Part shown: in pieces, positions 17,991 to 25,111 of the stretch
Position numbering within the stretch: position 1 is the first letter of the stretch
Layout of the letters: each line of letters begins with the position of its first letter
Origin: Microcaldota archaeon
GTDB taxonomy: Archaea > Micrarchaeota > Micrarchaeia > Anstonellales > Bilamarchaeaceae
Assembly (NCBI GenBank): GCA_023248035.1
Contig: JAHFFJ010000011.1
Coordinates: forward strand, 1 to 32,782
DNA: 32,782 bases
Reading direction: 5' to 3'
Program-made: the position numbers and the translations under genes
Notes under the pieces: generated by a model
The model's input: only the letters and a program-made list of their open reading frames with translations
Database searches by the model: none
What the model was told of the DNA's origin: nothing

Positions 17991-18536
17991 ATGTATTATC
18001 TTAAAACAATAGAAGACAGAATACGAATTCCACCATCGATGTTCGGGAGCGAGCTTGAAGATGCAGTTCAATCCATTTTAAGGGAGCGCTACGAAGGCCG
18101 TATTTACAAAGATATAGGCATCGTGCTTTCAATAAACACTCCAAAAATACTTTCACAAGGACTGGTAATTCCAGGTGATAGCGGTGCTTACTATACCGTT
18201 TCATTCGAGGCACTTACATTCTATCCAACGGTAAATGAAGTTTATCGCGCCGAAATAAAAGAAATAGTAGAGTTTGGTGCATTCGCTTCTATTGGTCCAT
18301 TCCAGGGACTGATACACGTTTCACAAATAGACAAGGAAAAATTCTACTATGATAAAAAGGCCAAGAACCTAAGTTCCAAGGTCCTTAAAAAGGTCATAAA
18401 GAAAGGTGATGATGTACTGGTAAAAGTTTCTACGGTGAGTATGAAAGCAACATCATCAGATACCAAAATAGGTCTTACCATGCGCCCAGACGGACTTGGT
18501 AAACCTGAATGGATGAAAAAGAAGGGTGAAAAATAA
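17991..18536 (+). CDS. rpo7: DNA-directed RNA polymerase subunit Rpo7 (RpoE)
   Basis: Stalk subunit of archaeal RNA polymerase, equivalent to Rpb7, which with Rpo4 helps open promoter DNA and binds nascent RNA. The 181 residues are the normal length. The N-terminal RNP-like domain starts MYYLKTIEDRIRIPPSMFG, and the C-terminal S1/OB domain (about 80-165) includes EVYRAEIKEIVEFGAFASI and GLIHVSQI. The GGAGG site upstream fixes the start. The stop TAA shares its last A with the ATG of spt4, as commonly seen in archaeal rpoE1-rpoE2 pairs. Confidence 0.97.
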   Translation: MYYLKTIEDRIRIPPSMFGSELEDAVQSILRERYEGRIYKDIGIVLSINTPKILSQGLVIPGDSGAYYTVSFEALTFYPTVNEVYRAEIKEIVEFGAFASIGPFQGLIHVSQIDKEKFYYDKKAKNLSSKVLKKVIKKGDDVLVKVSTVSMKATSSDTKIGLTMRPDGLGKPEWMKKKGEK

Positions 18537-18718
18537 TGTCTGCATGTAGAGAATGCCGCTATATAGTCCAAACAAAAGAGAAAGTATGCCCAAAATGCCA
18601 GGGCGAACTTTCTGATAAGTATTCTGGTATGGTAGTCATACTTGACCCTGAGCGATCCGAAGTTGCAAAACTTGTGGGCGTAAATGTTGTCGGGAACTAT
18701 GCAATCCGGGTAAAATAG
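18536..18718 (+). CDS. spt4: Transcription elongation factor Spt4 (RpoE'')
   Basis: A 60-residue zinc-ribbon protein that binds Spt5 (NusG) and makes RNA polymerase processive. Four cysteines in two CxxC pairs (C4, C7, C18, C21) bind zinc. The C-terminal half, with SGMVVILDPERSEVAKLVG and the end GNYAIRV, is typical of archaeal Spt4. The start overlaps the rpo7 stop by one base, so translation is probably coupled. A T6 run directly after the stop (18718-18724) may end part of the transcripts before the pilin-like genes. Confidence 0.96.
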   Translation: MSACRECRYIVQTKEKVCPKCQGELSDKYSGMVVILDPERSEVAKLVGVNVVGNYAIRVK

Positions 18719-18757
18719 TTTTTTAACCTTTCCCATCCTATTCTCTTTGGGGGATGA

Positions 18758-19312
18758 ATGCGAGGTTACTTATCGTTTATTCTGGTTCTAATTTCATTAC
18801 TTCTAGTTCTCTCACTGCTTGAATTCTCAATCCAAATCGACCTTTCAAAAGCAATCTCCCTCGAACGCCTGTATGGGGTGGAAATGAATGCAAAAGAGGC
18901 AACGATAGAAGCATTGCGCACGGGTTCAAATGATGGGTTTTCTAACTATGATAAAAATCACAAAATAGAAAACTGCAAGCATTGTTATGATAATTTTTGT
19001 TCCCCCACACCTACGAGTTCCAATTTCTGCAGCGATGCCCTTTGCATTTCATGTTTTCGGGAAAAGGAAGCTCGCTATGCTGCCTTTTTAGGAGCAACTT
19101 CTGCAGTTTCAAGTCTTCATAATTTTGACCCTGATTTTTCAGTCATTATCAGTGCAAGCAATATCGGTGTTTTCCTTCGGCACGAACCACTATCAAAAAA
19201 TGGGTTTGCAATTGATTTTATTCGCATAGATAAAGATGCAACAATAATTTGCAATTCAAAACTCGGTGTTTCTTCCTCATCAAAACTACCTAAAGGGATG
19301 GTAATCCGATGA
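18758..19312 (+). CDS. Pilin-like membrane protein 1, 184 aa
   Basis: Starts MRGYLSFILVLISLLLVLSL, a long hydrophobic N-terminal helix after a very short basic head, as in type IV pilin-like proteins. The outside part holds a Cys-rich loop (about 68-100: CKHC, DNFC, NFCSDALCISCF) and then a mixed alpha/beta domain. No homologue can be named. GGGGG (18749-18753) precedes the ATG at 18758. Its stop overlaps the next gene in an ATGA junction, and four such genes follow each other with overlaps or no gap, so they form one operon. A role as minor pilin or pseudopilin of a surface filament is inferred from architecture and context. Confidence 0.75.
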   Translation: MRGYLSFILVLISLLLVLSLLEFSIQIDLSKAISLERLYGVEMNAKEATIEALRTGSNDGFSNYDKNHKIENCKHCYDNFCSPTPTSSNFCSDALCISCFREKEARYAAFLGATSAVSSLHNFDPDFSVIISASNIGVFLRHEPLSKNGFAIDFIRIDKDATIICNSKLGVSSSSKLPKGMVIR

Positions 19313-19626
19313 AAGCACAGATGACTGTCGAATTTCTTATTGTTTTTGCCATCTGGATGTCAGTTCTAATAATCATCGCACAATCTCTTCTCATTGCACA
19401 AAATCGGGCAGTCGAAAAAATTTCTGACTTTTCTTCTTTTCTTGCTGTGGAAGGTGCTGCACGTGCAATTGAAACAAGTACCAATAATGGTGGGGTAGCA
19501 GTATTCGATTTTTACGATGAAAACGTTTCCTATTCAATAGAAGGTAATAGCCTTCAAATATTTCATAATGGAAAAGTAATCGAAGTTCGGGGTGTTTTTA
19601 CATATGACAAAACAGAGCCAGTCTGA
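19309..19626 (+). CDS. Pilin-like protein 2 with class III signal peptide, 105 aa
   Basis: The N-terminus MKAQMTVEFLIVFAIWM fits the archaeal class III signal peptide (basic/small residue, then Q-x-S/T-x-E-x-x-L) cut by the EppA-type prepilin peptidase before Gln4. A hydrophobic helix (about 9-29) follows, then a small beta domain of about 70 residues. This is the clearest pilin-like member of the four-gene set. It overlaps the gene before it (ATGA) and the one after it by 23 nt. Confidence 0.82.
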   Translation: MKAQMTVEFLIVFAIWMSVLIIIAQSLLIAQNRAVEKISDFSSFLAVEGAARAIETSTNNGGVAVFDFYDENVSYSIEGNSLQIFHNGKVIEVRGVFTYDKTEPV

Positions 19627-20038
19627 TTCTTGGTGGTTCCGTTGCTCTAAAGGAGTTTTCTCTTTCGATGCCCTATTTAGCATTTTGCCACTTGTCATGA
19701 TGCTTTCATTTGTCATGTCACTTTCATCATCCATAATCGATCATGAAAGTTCATACACTAATCGCCAGGAAGTTTTTGATAAATTAGTTTCTATTGCCGA
19801 TTACACAGTCAAAACCGGTCTTGCAATTCATGAAGGTGAATTGCGCTATCCAAACTGGTTGGATGAAGAAAATCCACCTGTTTCATATGTTGAGGATCTT
19901 CGTTTACGTTCCGCTCTCTCAAGGCTTTCAATAACTATTTCAGACCCACCATCAGAGAACTATCTCTTTTGTATTTACAGACTTGTAGTAATCGGAAAAG
20001 AAAAAACTATTACAAAAATTTATGTGTGTGGTGATTGA
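19604..20038 (+). CDS. Pilin-like protein 3, 144 aa
   Basis: From the ATG at 19604 the protein has a short polar head ending in CSKG, then VFSFDALFSILPLVMMLSFV, a prepilin-like start with an acidic residue at position 5 after the Gly and a hydrophobic helix. The rest is a small soluble domain ending with Cys residues. GGGGTG (19589-19594) lies 9 nt upstream and supports this start; a GTG at 19592 would add four residues. It overlaps pilin-like gene 2 by 23 nt and abuts gene 4. Confidence 0.75.
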   Translation: MTKQSQSDSWWFRCSKGVFSFDALFSILPLVMMLSFVMSLSSSIIDHESSYTNRQEVFDKLVSIADYTVKTGLAIHEGELRYPNWLDEENPPVSYVEDLRLRSALSRLSITISDPPSENYLFCIYRLVVIGKEKTITKIYVCGD

Positions 20039-20395
20039 ATGCAAATGGAATCTCTTCTCTCATTCATGTTCCTTGTTCTAATAATTTCTCCTATTATTGC
20101 ATCAATGCCCGAGCGCCATATTGATTATTCGCTCTACCAACTTCAGCTTGCACAGGATAGCTGGAGAGTTCTTTATTTACGCGGAGATTTTAGTGATCTT
20201 AAAGATCAAGATCGCTACTATCTGGAATCTGAATTTGATCTAATCCGTTCACAAACTGGGTTTTGCATTTTTATGGAGGGAATTACATTCACTAACTGTC
20301 GCGATGGAGAACCCCATCCACCAGTTACCTCAATTTCACGAACAATATTCTATGATCACCAGCCTAAAAATGTCACTTTCTCATTGCGACATTAA
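20039..20395 (+). CDS. Pilin-like protein 4, 118 aa
   Basis: The ATG follows the stop of gene 3 without any gap. The N-terminal helix MQMESLLSFMFLVLIISPII is hydrophobic with a Glu near its start, again pilin-like. The soluble part of about 90 residues has two Cys (FCIFMEG, FTNC) that may form a disulphide. No named family is recognised. It is the last gene of the set; its stop is followed by an A/T-rich promoter region. Confidence 0.72.
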   Translation: MQMESLLSFMFLVLIISPIIASMPERHIDYSLYQLQLAQDSWRVLYLRGDFSDLKDQDRYYLESEFDLIRSQTGFCIFMEGITFTNCRDGEPHPPVTSISRTIFYDHQPKNVTFSLRH

Positions 20396-20424
20396 AAAAT
20401 CAGTAATAAAAATAGGATAGCATA

Positions 20425-20440
20425 ATTTTATTATACAAAT
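20425..20440 (+). promoter_or_regulatory. TATA region of the aminotransferase gene
   Basis: ATTTTATTATACAAAT (20425-20440) is the best TATA element in this gap. It would start transcription near 20453-20460, at the first GACGGATCGAAAA block, leaving a leader of about 220 nt before the ATG at 20678. Confidence 0.5.
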
Positions 20441-20452
20441 CGATTTTCCCTT

Positions 20453-20677
20453 GCAGACGGATCGAAAAAATAACAATAAGTTTTGGTTCCGCTTTTCGCG
20501 GCACGTCCTTTTAGGGCGTGCCTCTAGCGGAGGGGTTTTCAAATCAAACCGGAGTAAATAAGGTTGACGGATCGAAAACCGACCGGTGTCGGTAAGGAGT
20601 GGGTTTTCAAATCAAACCGGAGTAAATAAGGTTGACGGATCGAAAACCGACCGGTGTCGGTAAGGAGTGGGTTTTCA
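20453..20677 (+). promoter_or_regulatory. Long structured leader of the aminotransferase gene
   Basis: The leader contains no ATG. First comes a stem-loop: GGCACGTCCT/AGGGCGTGCC (20500-20509 with 20513-20522, 10 bp with one G-T), enclosed by TCCGC/GCGGA (20488-20492 with 20527-20531). Then follow two exact 68-bp units. In each unit GAAAACC can pair with the GGTTTTC after it, enclosing CCGAC/GTCGG and the purine-rich AAGGAGTGG. In the last unit that AAGGAG (20662-20667) is the ribosome-binding site of the gene, and GGTTTTC ends 1 nt before the ATG. GGTTTTC can equally pair with the GAAAACC downstream within its unit, so two exclusive folds are possible. Confidence 0.6.
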
Positions 20678-20678
20678 A
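20533..20678 (+). repeat. Perfect 68-bp tandem repeat, 2.15 copies
   Basis: Units 20533-20600 and 20601-20668 are identical, and a third partial unit (GGGTTTTCAA, 20669-20678) runs into the start codon. A further GACGGATCGAAAA (20456-20468) upstream marks an older, diverged copy. The identity suggests recent duplication or constraint. Confidence 0.95.
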
Positions 20679-21832
20679 TGATTGAACCATCAAAAAGAAG
20701 TGAACTTGTTTCTTATCCAATTCGGGATATTGTCCAGGAAGCAAAAAGGCTGGAAAAGCAAGGGACACAAATGATCTATTTGAATATCGGTGACCCTGCA
20801 CCATTTGGTTTCCGTCCGCCACAGCATGTACTTGATGCAGCTGCTCATGCCCTCACGCAAAACTATTCTGGTTATGCACCCTCAGATGGAGATCCAGAAC
20901 TTAAAGAAGCGGTTGCAAGTTTTGAAAAGGTCGCACCAGAAGACGTTTTCATTACTGCAGGCCTTAGTGAAGGTATCGATTTTCTTTTCCAGGCAATGGT
21001 GGATCCAGGGAGAAACATAATACTTCCTGTTCCAACCTATCCGCTTTATCTTACCAAAGAGCGCATCAGTTATGGGACTATAGAATTCTATGACTGTGAC
21101 GAAAAATTTGAACCAGATCCTGATAGTCTTCGTAAAAATATAAACAAATATACCAAGGCGATTCTCGTAATAAATCCGAACAACCCTACCGGTGCAGTCT
21201 ACTCACGTAAAACCCTTCAAAGCATAATCGATATCGCAGGTGAGAGCAAACTTCCTATAATCAGTGATGATGTCTATGATCAGATGGTTTTTGATGGTGA
21301 AATAACCAACATGCGTGACATCTGCAAAGATGTTCCTGTGGTGTGCGGAAATAGTCTCTCAAAAAACTATATCTACCCCGGTGCGCGTGCAGGCTACCTT
21401 GCTTTCCACGGTGAAGGCTGGGATAAAATGAAGGATGCAGTTCAACGCCTCTGCAACCAGCGGCTTTCGGTAAACTGGGAAATGCAGCGGGCATATATTG
21501 CTGCTATTAAAGGTTCTCATGATCACATCCATAAATTCAACAGTGAGCTCAAAAAAAGGCGCGATATTCTTGTAAAAAGAGTGAAGGAAATAGATGGTCT
21601 TAGCGTTGCTCCGCCAAAAGGTGCATTCTATTCTTTCATAAAAGTTGAAAGCGATAAATGGAAGAACGATACTGAATTTGTCCGTGGCCTCCTAAAATGT
21701 GGTGTTGTAGTAGTTCCAGGTTCAGGTTTTGCGCCAAATATGGATGGAAAATACTTTCGTCTTGTTTTCCTTCCAAAACCAGAGCAGCTTGATGAAGCAT
21801 TCAACAGGATTGAGAAATTTGTCAAGGGCTAG
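20678..21832 (+). CDS. Class I/II aminotransferase (alanine aminotransferase-like)
   Basis: A PLP-dependent aminotransferase of 384 residues. It begins KRSELVSYPIRDIVQEAKRL and LNIGDPAPF, as in archaeal alanine/aspartate aminotransferases. Visible are NPNNPTG (166-172), the cofactor Asp and Tyr in SDDVYD (197-201 region; D198, Y200), the PLP Lys in NSLSKNYIYPGAR (K229) and the substrate-binding Arg near the C-terminus (FRLVF). A GTG at 20654 would add eight residues, but these lie inside the repeat unit; the ATG at 20678, 10 nt after AAGGAG, is preferred. Substrate preference (Ala/Glu) is inferred from the N-terminal pattern. Expression may be controlled by the structured leader. Confidence 0.93.
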   Translation: MIEPSKRSELVSYPIRDIVQEAKRLEKQGTQMIYLNIGDPAPFGFRPPQHVLDAAAHALTQNYSGYAPSDGDPELKEAVASFEKVAPEDVFITAGLSEGIDFLFQAMVDPGRNIILPVPTYPLYLTKERISYGTIEFYDCDEKFEPDPDSLRKNINKYTKAILVINPNNPTGAVYSRKTLQSIIDIAGESKLPIISDDVYDQMVFDGEITNMRDICKDVPVVCGNSLSKNYIYPGARAGYLAFHGEGWDKMKDAVQRLCNQRLSVNWEMQRAYIAAIKGSHDHIHKFNSELKKRRDILVKRVKEIDGLSVAPPKGAFYSFIKVESDKWKNDTEFVRGLLKCGVVVVPGSGFAPNMDGKYFRLVFLPKPEQLDEAFNRIEKFVKG

Positions 21833-21932
21833 AGAATTAACAAGTCTTTGTGTGACTCAATAGTTATCCTTATCTAACAGTAAGAATTATATCATTTTTT
21901 AATACTTTTCTCTTTTAGTATTACTAGGTGAT

Positions 21933-22172
21933 ATTATCGTATATATAACAAAAGTCACTAAAAAGGGTCAAACTTCTATTCCCCAAGATCTCAGGAGTGA
22001 ATTAAATATAGAAGAAGGAGATGAGGTTATCTGGATAATGGAGGGGCATCGACTTGTTGTTGAGCCAAAAAAACTTTTTAAAAATCCACTTGAGCAGCTG
22101 AAAAAAATTAGCTTCAAAAGCAAAAAAAGTTCTTCCCAATTGGCACAGGAAGCAGAAGCAGAGTTTTGGTGA
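21933..22172 (+). CDS. vapB: AbrB/MazE-type antitoxin (VapB-like) with non-standard start
   Basis: The frame encodes TKVTKKGQTSIPQDLRSELN and EGDEVIW...RLVVEP, a complete AbrB swapped-hairpin DNA-binding domain, followed by a helical tail that would wrap the toxin. The TGA at 22170-22172 lies 4 nt before the toxin ATG. No in-frame ATG, GTG or TTG exists between the upstream in-frame stop (21900-21902) and the domain. AGGTGAT (21926-21932) looks like a ribosome-binding site, so initiation at ATT 21933, ATC 21936 or ATA 21945 is likely; the listed start is the earliest of these (75-79 codons). A TATA-like TTTTTTAATACT lies about 30 nt upstream. Confidence 0.8.
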   Translation: MIVYITKVTKKGQTSIPQDLRSELNIEEGDEVIWIMEGHRLVVEPKKLFKNPLEQLKKISFKSKKSSSQLAQEAEAEFW

Positions 22173-22176
22173 ATCT

Positions 22177-22596
22177 ATGTTCATAGATAGCAATGTGCTT
22201 ATTGCATATGTAAAGGAAAAAGATTTGTTTCAAAAAGATTCCGAAATACTGCTCTGCGAAATTCAAAATGGTAAAATAAGTGCCAAAGCAAGCAGCATAA
22301 GTCTCATGGAATTAGCATATGTTCTTAAGAAATACAAAAAATCAAATAAAGAGATAAACACTGCAATTCATGCTGTTTTGTCGATAAACAACTTGGAGTT
22401 TCTTCCAATTACCTCTGATCTTCTTCGTGAAGCTGCTGATTTTATTGAATTGTATTCTCTAAGCCTTAGTGATGCAATTATTGTAGCTACACTGACCCGC
22501 TTAAATATAAGGGAAATTGTGAGCGAGGACTCTGATTTTGATTCTCTCCCCTTTTTAAAACGCATTTCGATGAAAGATGCTATAACTGAGATTTAA
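22177..22596 (+). CDS. vapC: VapC-type PIN-domain toxin ribonuclease
   Basis: A 139-residue PIN-domain RNase, the toxin of a type II toxin-antitoxin pair. The acidic metal-binding set is complete: D4 in MFIDSNVLIAY, E45 in SLMELAYVL, D99 in LSLSDAIIVA and D118/D120 in SEDSDFDSL. Length is normal for VapC. It follows the antitoxin by 4 nt, so the two are co-expressed. It is tail-to-tail with the secretion ATPase, the stops being adjacent (22596/22597). RNA target unknown. Confidence 0.92.
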   Translation: MFIDSNVLIAYVKEKDLFQKDSEILLCEIQNGKISAKASSISLMELAYVLKKYKKSNKEINTAIHAVLSINNLEFLPITSDLLREAADFIELYSLSLSDAIIVATLTRLNIREIVSEDSDFDSLPFLKRISMKDAITEI

Positions 22597-25065
22597 TCAC
22601 TTCTTCTTCAAGCCCAGTTTCTTTGCTCTAAGTTTCTCTCTTAATGATGATAATTCCGGAGGTTCTTCCTCCTCCTTGGGTGCGGGTTTTTTCCGAGTTT
22701 CTAATGGGGGTTCTTCCTCTTGTTCCTCATTCCCCTCTCCCCCATTCGATTCCCCATCATCTATGCTTGGGGGTATGGCTAGTGGGGTATTCTCTCCGAT
22801 ATCCAGTCGTCTTTTGGCAAGTTCCTGCTTTACTACTTCCTTAAATATTGGAACCCATTTATCCCAGGCTTCTGCGAAATCAACTTCGCCCTGCTCTGTC
22901 TCCATGGATAAAAGTAACCTGCCTGCTGCTGTGTTCACTTTGAGTACAAAGTCAAGTTCGAGCATAATTTTATCATTAAGCTGCTGGCTGGTCTTATAAA
23001 TATCATAATACATTTTTCCCTTCCAGAACGCCTGTAAAATGTACTGCTCGGGCGAAATTCCTGTTTCTTCACTCCTTCTTGCAAGTGCAGGGGGTATGAA
23101 TACAATGTCAAGTTCTTTCTGTAATTTCCTTATGTCAACCTTATCAAAGTCCCACATGCTTGCTTCAGGGTTTCGGATGAATTTTGCTTCCCAGGTACAG
23201 TTCTCTATGCTTTCTCCACGCCTAAAGCGGAACACTTCTACAAATTTCTTGTCATCAATATCACTTTCGTATTCAAATCCAAGCAGACGATAAACCCGAC
23301 CCTTCCTTCCAAACCTTACCTTCTTGAGGAAAGTGTAGCGATCGGTTGCATACATACTTGCAGCAGGAAGCCCAAATACCAATTCCAGCCTATCCTGAAT
23401 ATCTCGCAGTGATTCTGCATGGAGGTTGTAAAGAAGGAAAACACCAGGTTGGGTATTAAGCAAATTGATTATACCCTGAACCGCAACTCGTGAACGTACT
23501 TCGTTGATTATAAGGGCAGCATCACCCATACGTAAAAGTGCATTTGCCATTGCCACAAGATCAAGTTCTTTGGTGTTTGATTCTTCAACATCTGAACTTT
23601 GCACCCTCGCAGCACCTATATGGAATCCTCTCTTTCTAAATGCCCGAACGGGAATTTCTTCAATATCCTGAACTGGTATTATCCTTCGTCTTGTTCCAAT
23701 TGAAGTTATTTTTGCAGCAGTAAATGAAGTCTTACCAACACCTTTAAGTCCCAAAACCGCTTCTGAGCAGCCTAAGGTAACCATCATATCATCATAACCT
23801 GCAAAAAACGGGGTGAACGATCGGAAATTAAGATATTGCGCATATGTGAAGGGTTCTTCCTTCATTATACGAAGTGCACCTTGGAGCTCTCCAAATGTTG
23901 CCGGAGGCCGCTGGAGGTGGCATCTCATGGAAAGGCGCTTAAGCACCACATCTACTATGGGGTTATTCTCATCGAACTTCCTCGTTCCCTTAAGAGTGTA
24001 AACAATATTCTTGAAAGTCCGTTCGAGAAGATCTCGGTTGTATCTAAAGAGTGTGTGACATACGCCGTATTTGCGATGTTCAATATATATTGGCGAGTTC
24101 TCACTGTCAATGTAAATATCAGTAACATTTTCCTTATCAAGAGCCAGATTCTCGATATGCGCACCAAGTCCTACTACCCATTCTGCGCATTCCCGTCCCA
24201 TCGCCATGGCATGTTGCGGAGTAATCTCAATTCCATCCAACATCGCCCGGTCGATAAAATATTGACGGTATTCACGTGTTTTTAGGTTCATCAATATGTC
24301 CCAGTCCACGTTGCTAAAAGTTTCCTTGAACTGCTCATTTATAGTTCCTTTAAGTAATTTGTTCAATTCCGGTGAAAGATTTTCTATGCTTTTATTTTCC
24401 TGCACATAAAGGTAAGCTTCCGCTCCTGGTATCTCATAAATTTGTATCTCAACCCCATAAGGCAGGCTATATTTTGCTTCAGGACCCTTAAGGGGTACGG
24501 CATCTTTTGGTATGCCTAGTACAAGTGAAGGGACAAAATAAAGGGTCTTAAGTCCTACTAGTTCTAGAAATGCTGCTCGAAGATCGCCGGTATCTTTTAC
24601 AAGGTCGTAAAGTTTGGTTGATGTGTATCTCTTTAATATTCCTGCTACCCAGCCCTTAAACGTCTGATAACCTTTAATGTAAAGTGATTTTTCCGGTTCC
24701 GGTTCTGCATAACCATTGAGTTCCTGTGCAGCAAGCAGGGGATTAAGGAAAACATATTCGTAAAATCTCTTTAGTACTTTTCTTCGTGTATCATGTGCAG
24801 GATCCTGCTTCAGGCCATAAATGTCATCTTTTAGTAGTATGGTTTCGAGTTGTCTTATGAAGGCTGCATACTGCGTTAATATGCCTGTTTTCTCCTCGTT
24901 TAACTCTACTACTATTTCTTCTTCATACCTAATCGTTTTTATCGGTGCTTCAGTAGTAGAAAGGTCTTTTAGGTGAAGGTTGAGAAACTCAGGCGAAGCG
25001 AACTCATATGGGCATTTTGCAAGGTCTACTATTGCCCGAGTTCCTTCGAGGTAAAGGTTACACAT
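22597..25065 (-). CDS. Divergent type II/IV secretion (pilus) ATPase, GspE/TadA-like
   Basis: An 822-residue ATPase of the family that powers type IV pili and secretion in archaea. The first 270 residues are a family-type N-terminal domain. From about 285 to 650 lies the ATPase core: Walker A GLKGVGKT (439-446), Asp box QDIEEIPVRAF (466-476), the Walker-B region ALIINEVRSRVAVQG (517-531), in which the usual GE-x-R-G/D-x-E-A has become NEVRSRVAV, and the His box YNLHAESL (546-553). The last 50 residues are acidic and Lys-rich, probably disordered. No membrane partner (TadC-like) lies beside it, but a pilin-like operon is 2.2 kb away on the other strand. A TATA-like CTTTTAAAATT (minus strand, 25085-25095) suggests a leaderless start. 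It is preceded by the PEGA kinase on the same strand. Confidence 0.88.
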   Translation of the reverse strand: MCNLYLEGTRAIVDLAKCPYEFASPEFLNLHLKDLSTTEAPIKTIRYEEEIVVELNEEKTGILTQYAAFIRQLETILLKDDIYGLKQDPAHDTRRKVLKRFYEYVFLNPLLAAQELNGYAEPEPEKSLYIKGYQTFKGWVAGILKRYTSTKLYDLVKDTGDLRAAFLELVGLKTLYFVPSLVLGIPKDAVPLKGPEAKYSLPYGVEIQIYEIPGAEAYLYVQENKSIENLSPELNKLLKGTINEQFKETFSNVDWDILMNLKTREYRQYFIDRAMLDGIEITPQHAMAMGRECAEWVVGLGAHIENLALDKENVTDIYIDSENSPIYIEHRKYGVCHTLFRYNRDLLERTFKNIVYTLKGTRKFDENNPIVDVVLKRLSMRCHLQRPPATFGELQGALRIMKEEPFTYAQYLNFRSFTPFFAGYDDMMVTLGCSEAVLGLKGVGKTSFTAAKITSIGTRRRIIPVQDIEEIPVRAFRKRGFHIGAARVQSSDVEESNTKELDLVAMANALLRMGDAALIINEVRSRVAVQGIINLLNTQPGVFLLYNLHAESLRDIQDRLELVFGLPAASMYATDRYTFLKKVRFGRKGRVYRLLGFEYESDIDDKKFVEVFRFRRGESIENCTWEAKFIRNPEASMWDFDKVDIRKLQKELDIVFIPPALARRSEETGISPEQYILQAFWKGKMYYDIYKTSQQLNDKIMLELDFVLKVNTAAGRLLLSMETEQGEVDFAEAWDKWVPIFKEVVKQELAKRRLDIGENTPLAIPPSIDDGESNGGEGNEEQEEEPPLETRKKPAPKEEEEPPELSSLREKLRAKKLGLKKK

Positions 25066-25111
25066 GGCTTTACTACTAAATTAGAATTTTAAAAGCTGCT
25101 CTTATTGGAAA

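Noticed and set aside
20533-20678. CRISPR array
   Set aside because: The 68-bp units are directly adjacent with no spacers and end at a start codon; no cas genes are near.
22644-24285. Plus-strand ORFs inside the secretion ATPase
   Set aside because: Shadows of the long minus-strand gene; Pro/Ser-rich translations without starts supported by ribosome sites.
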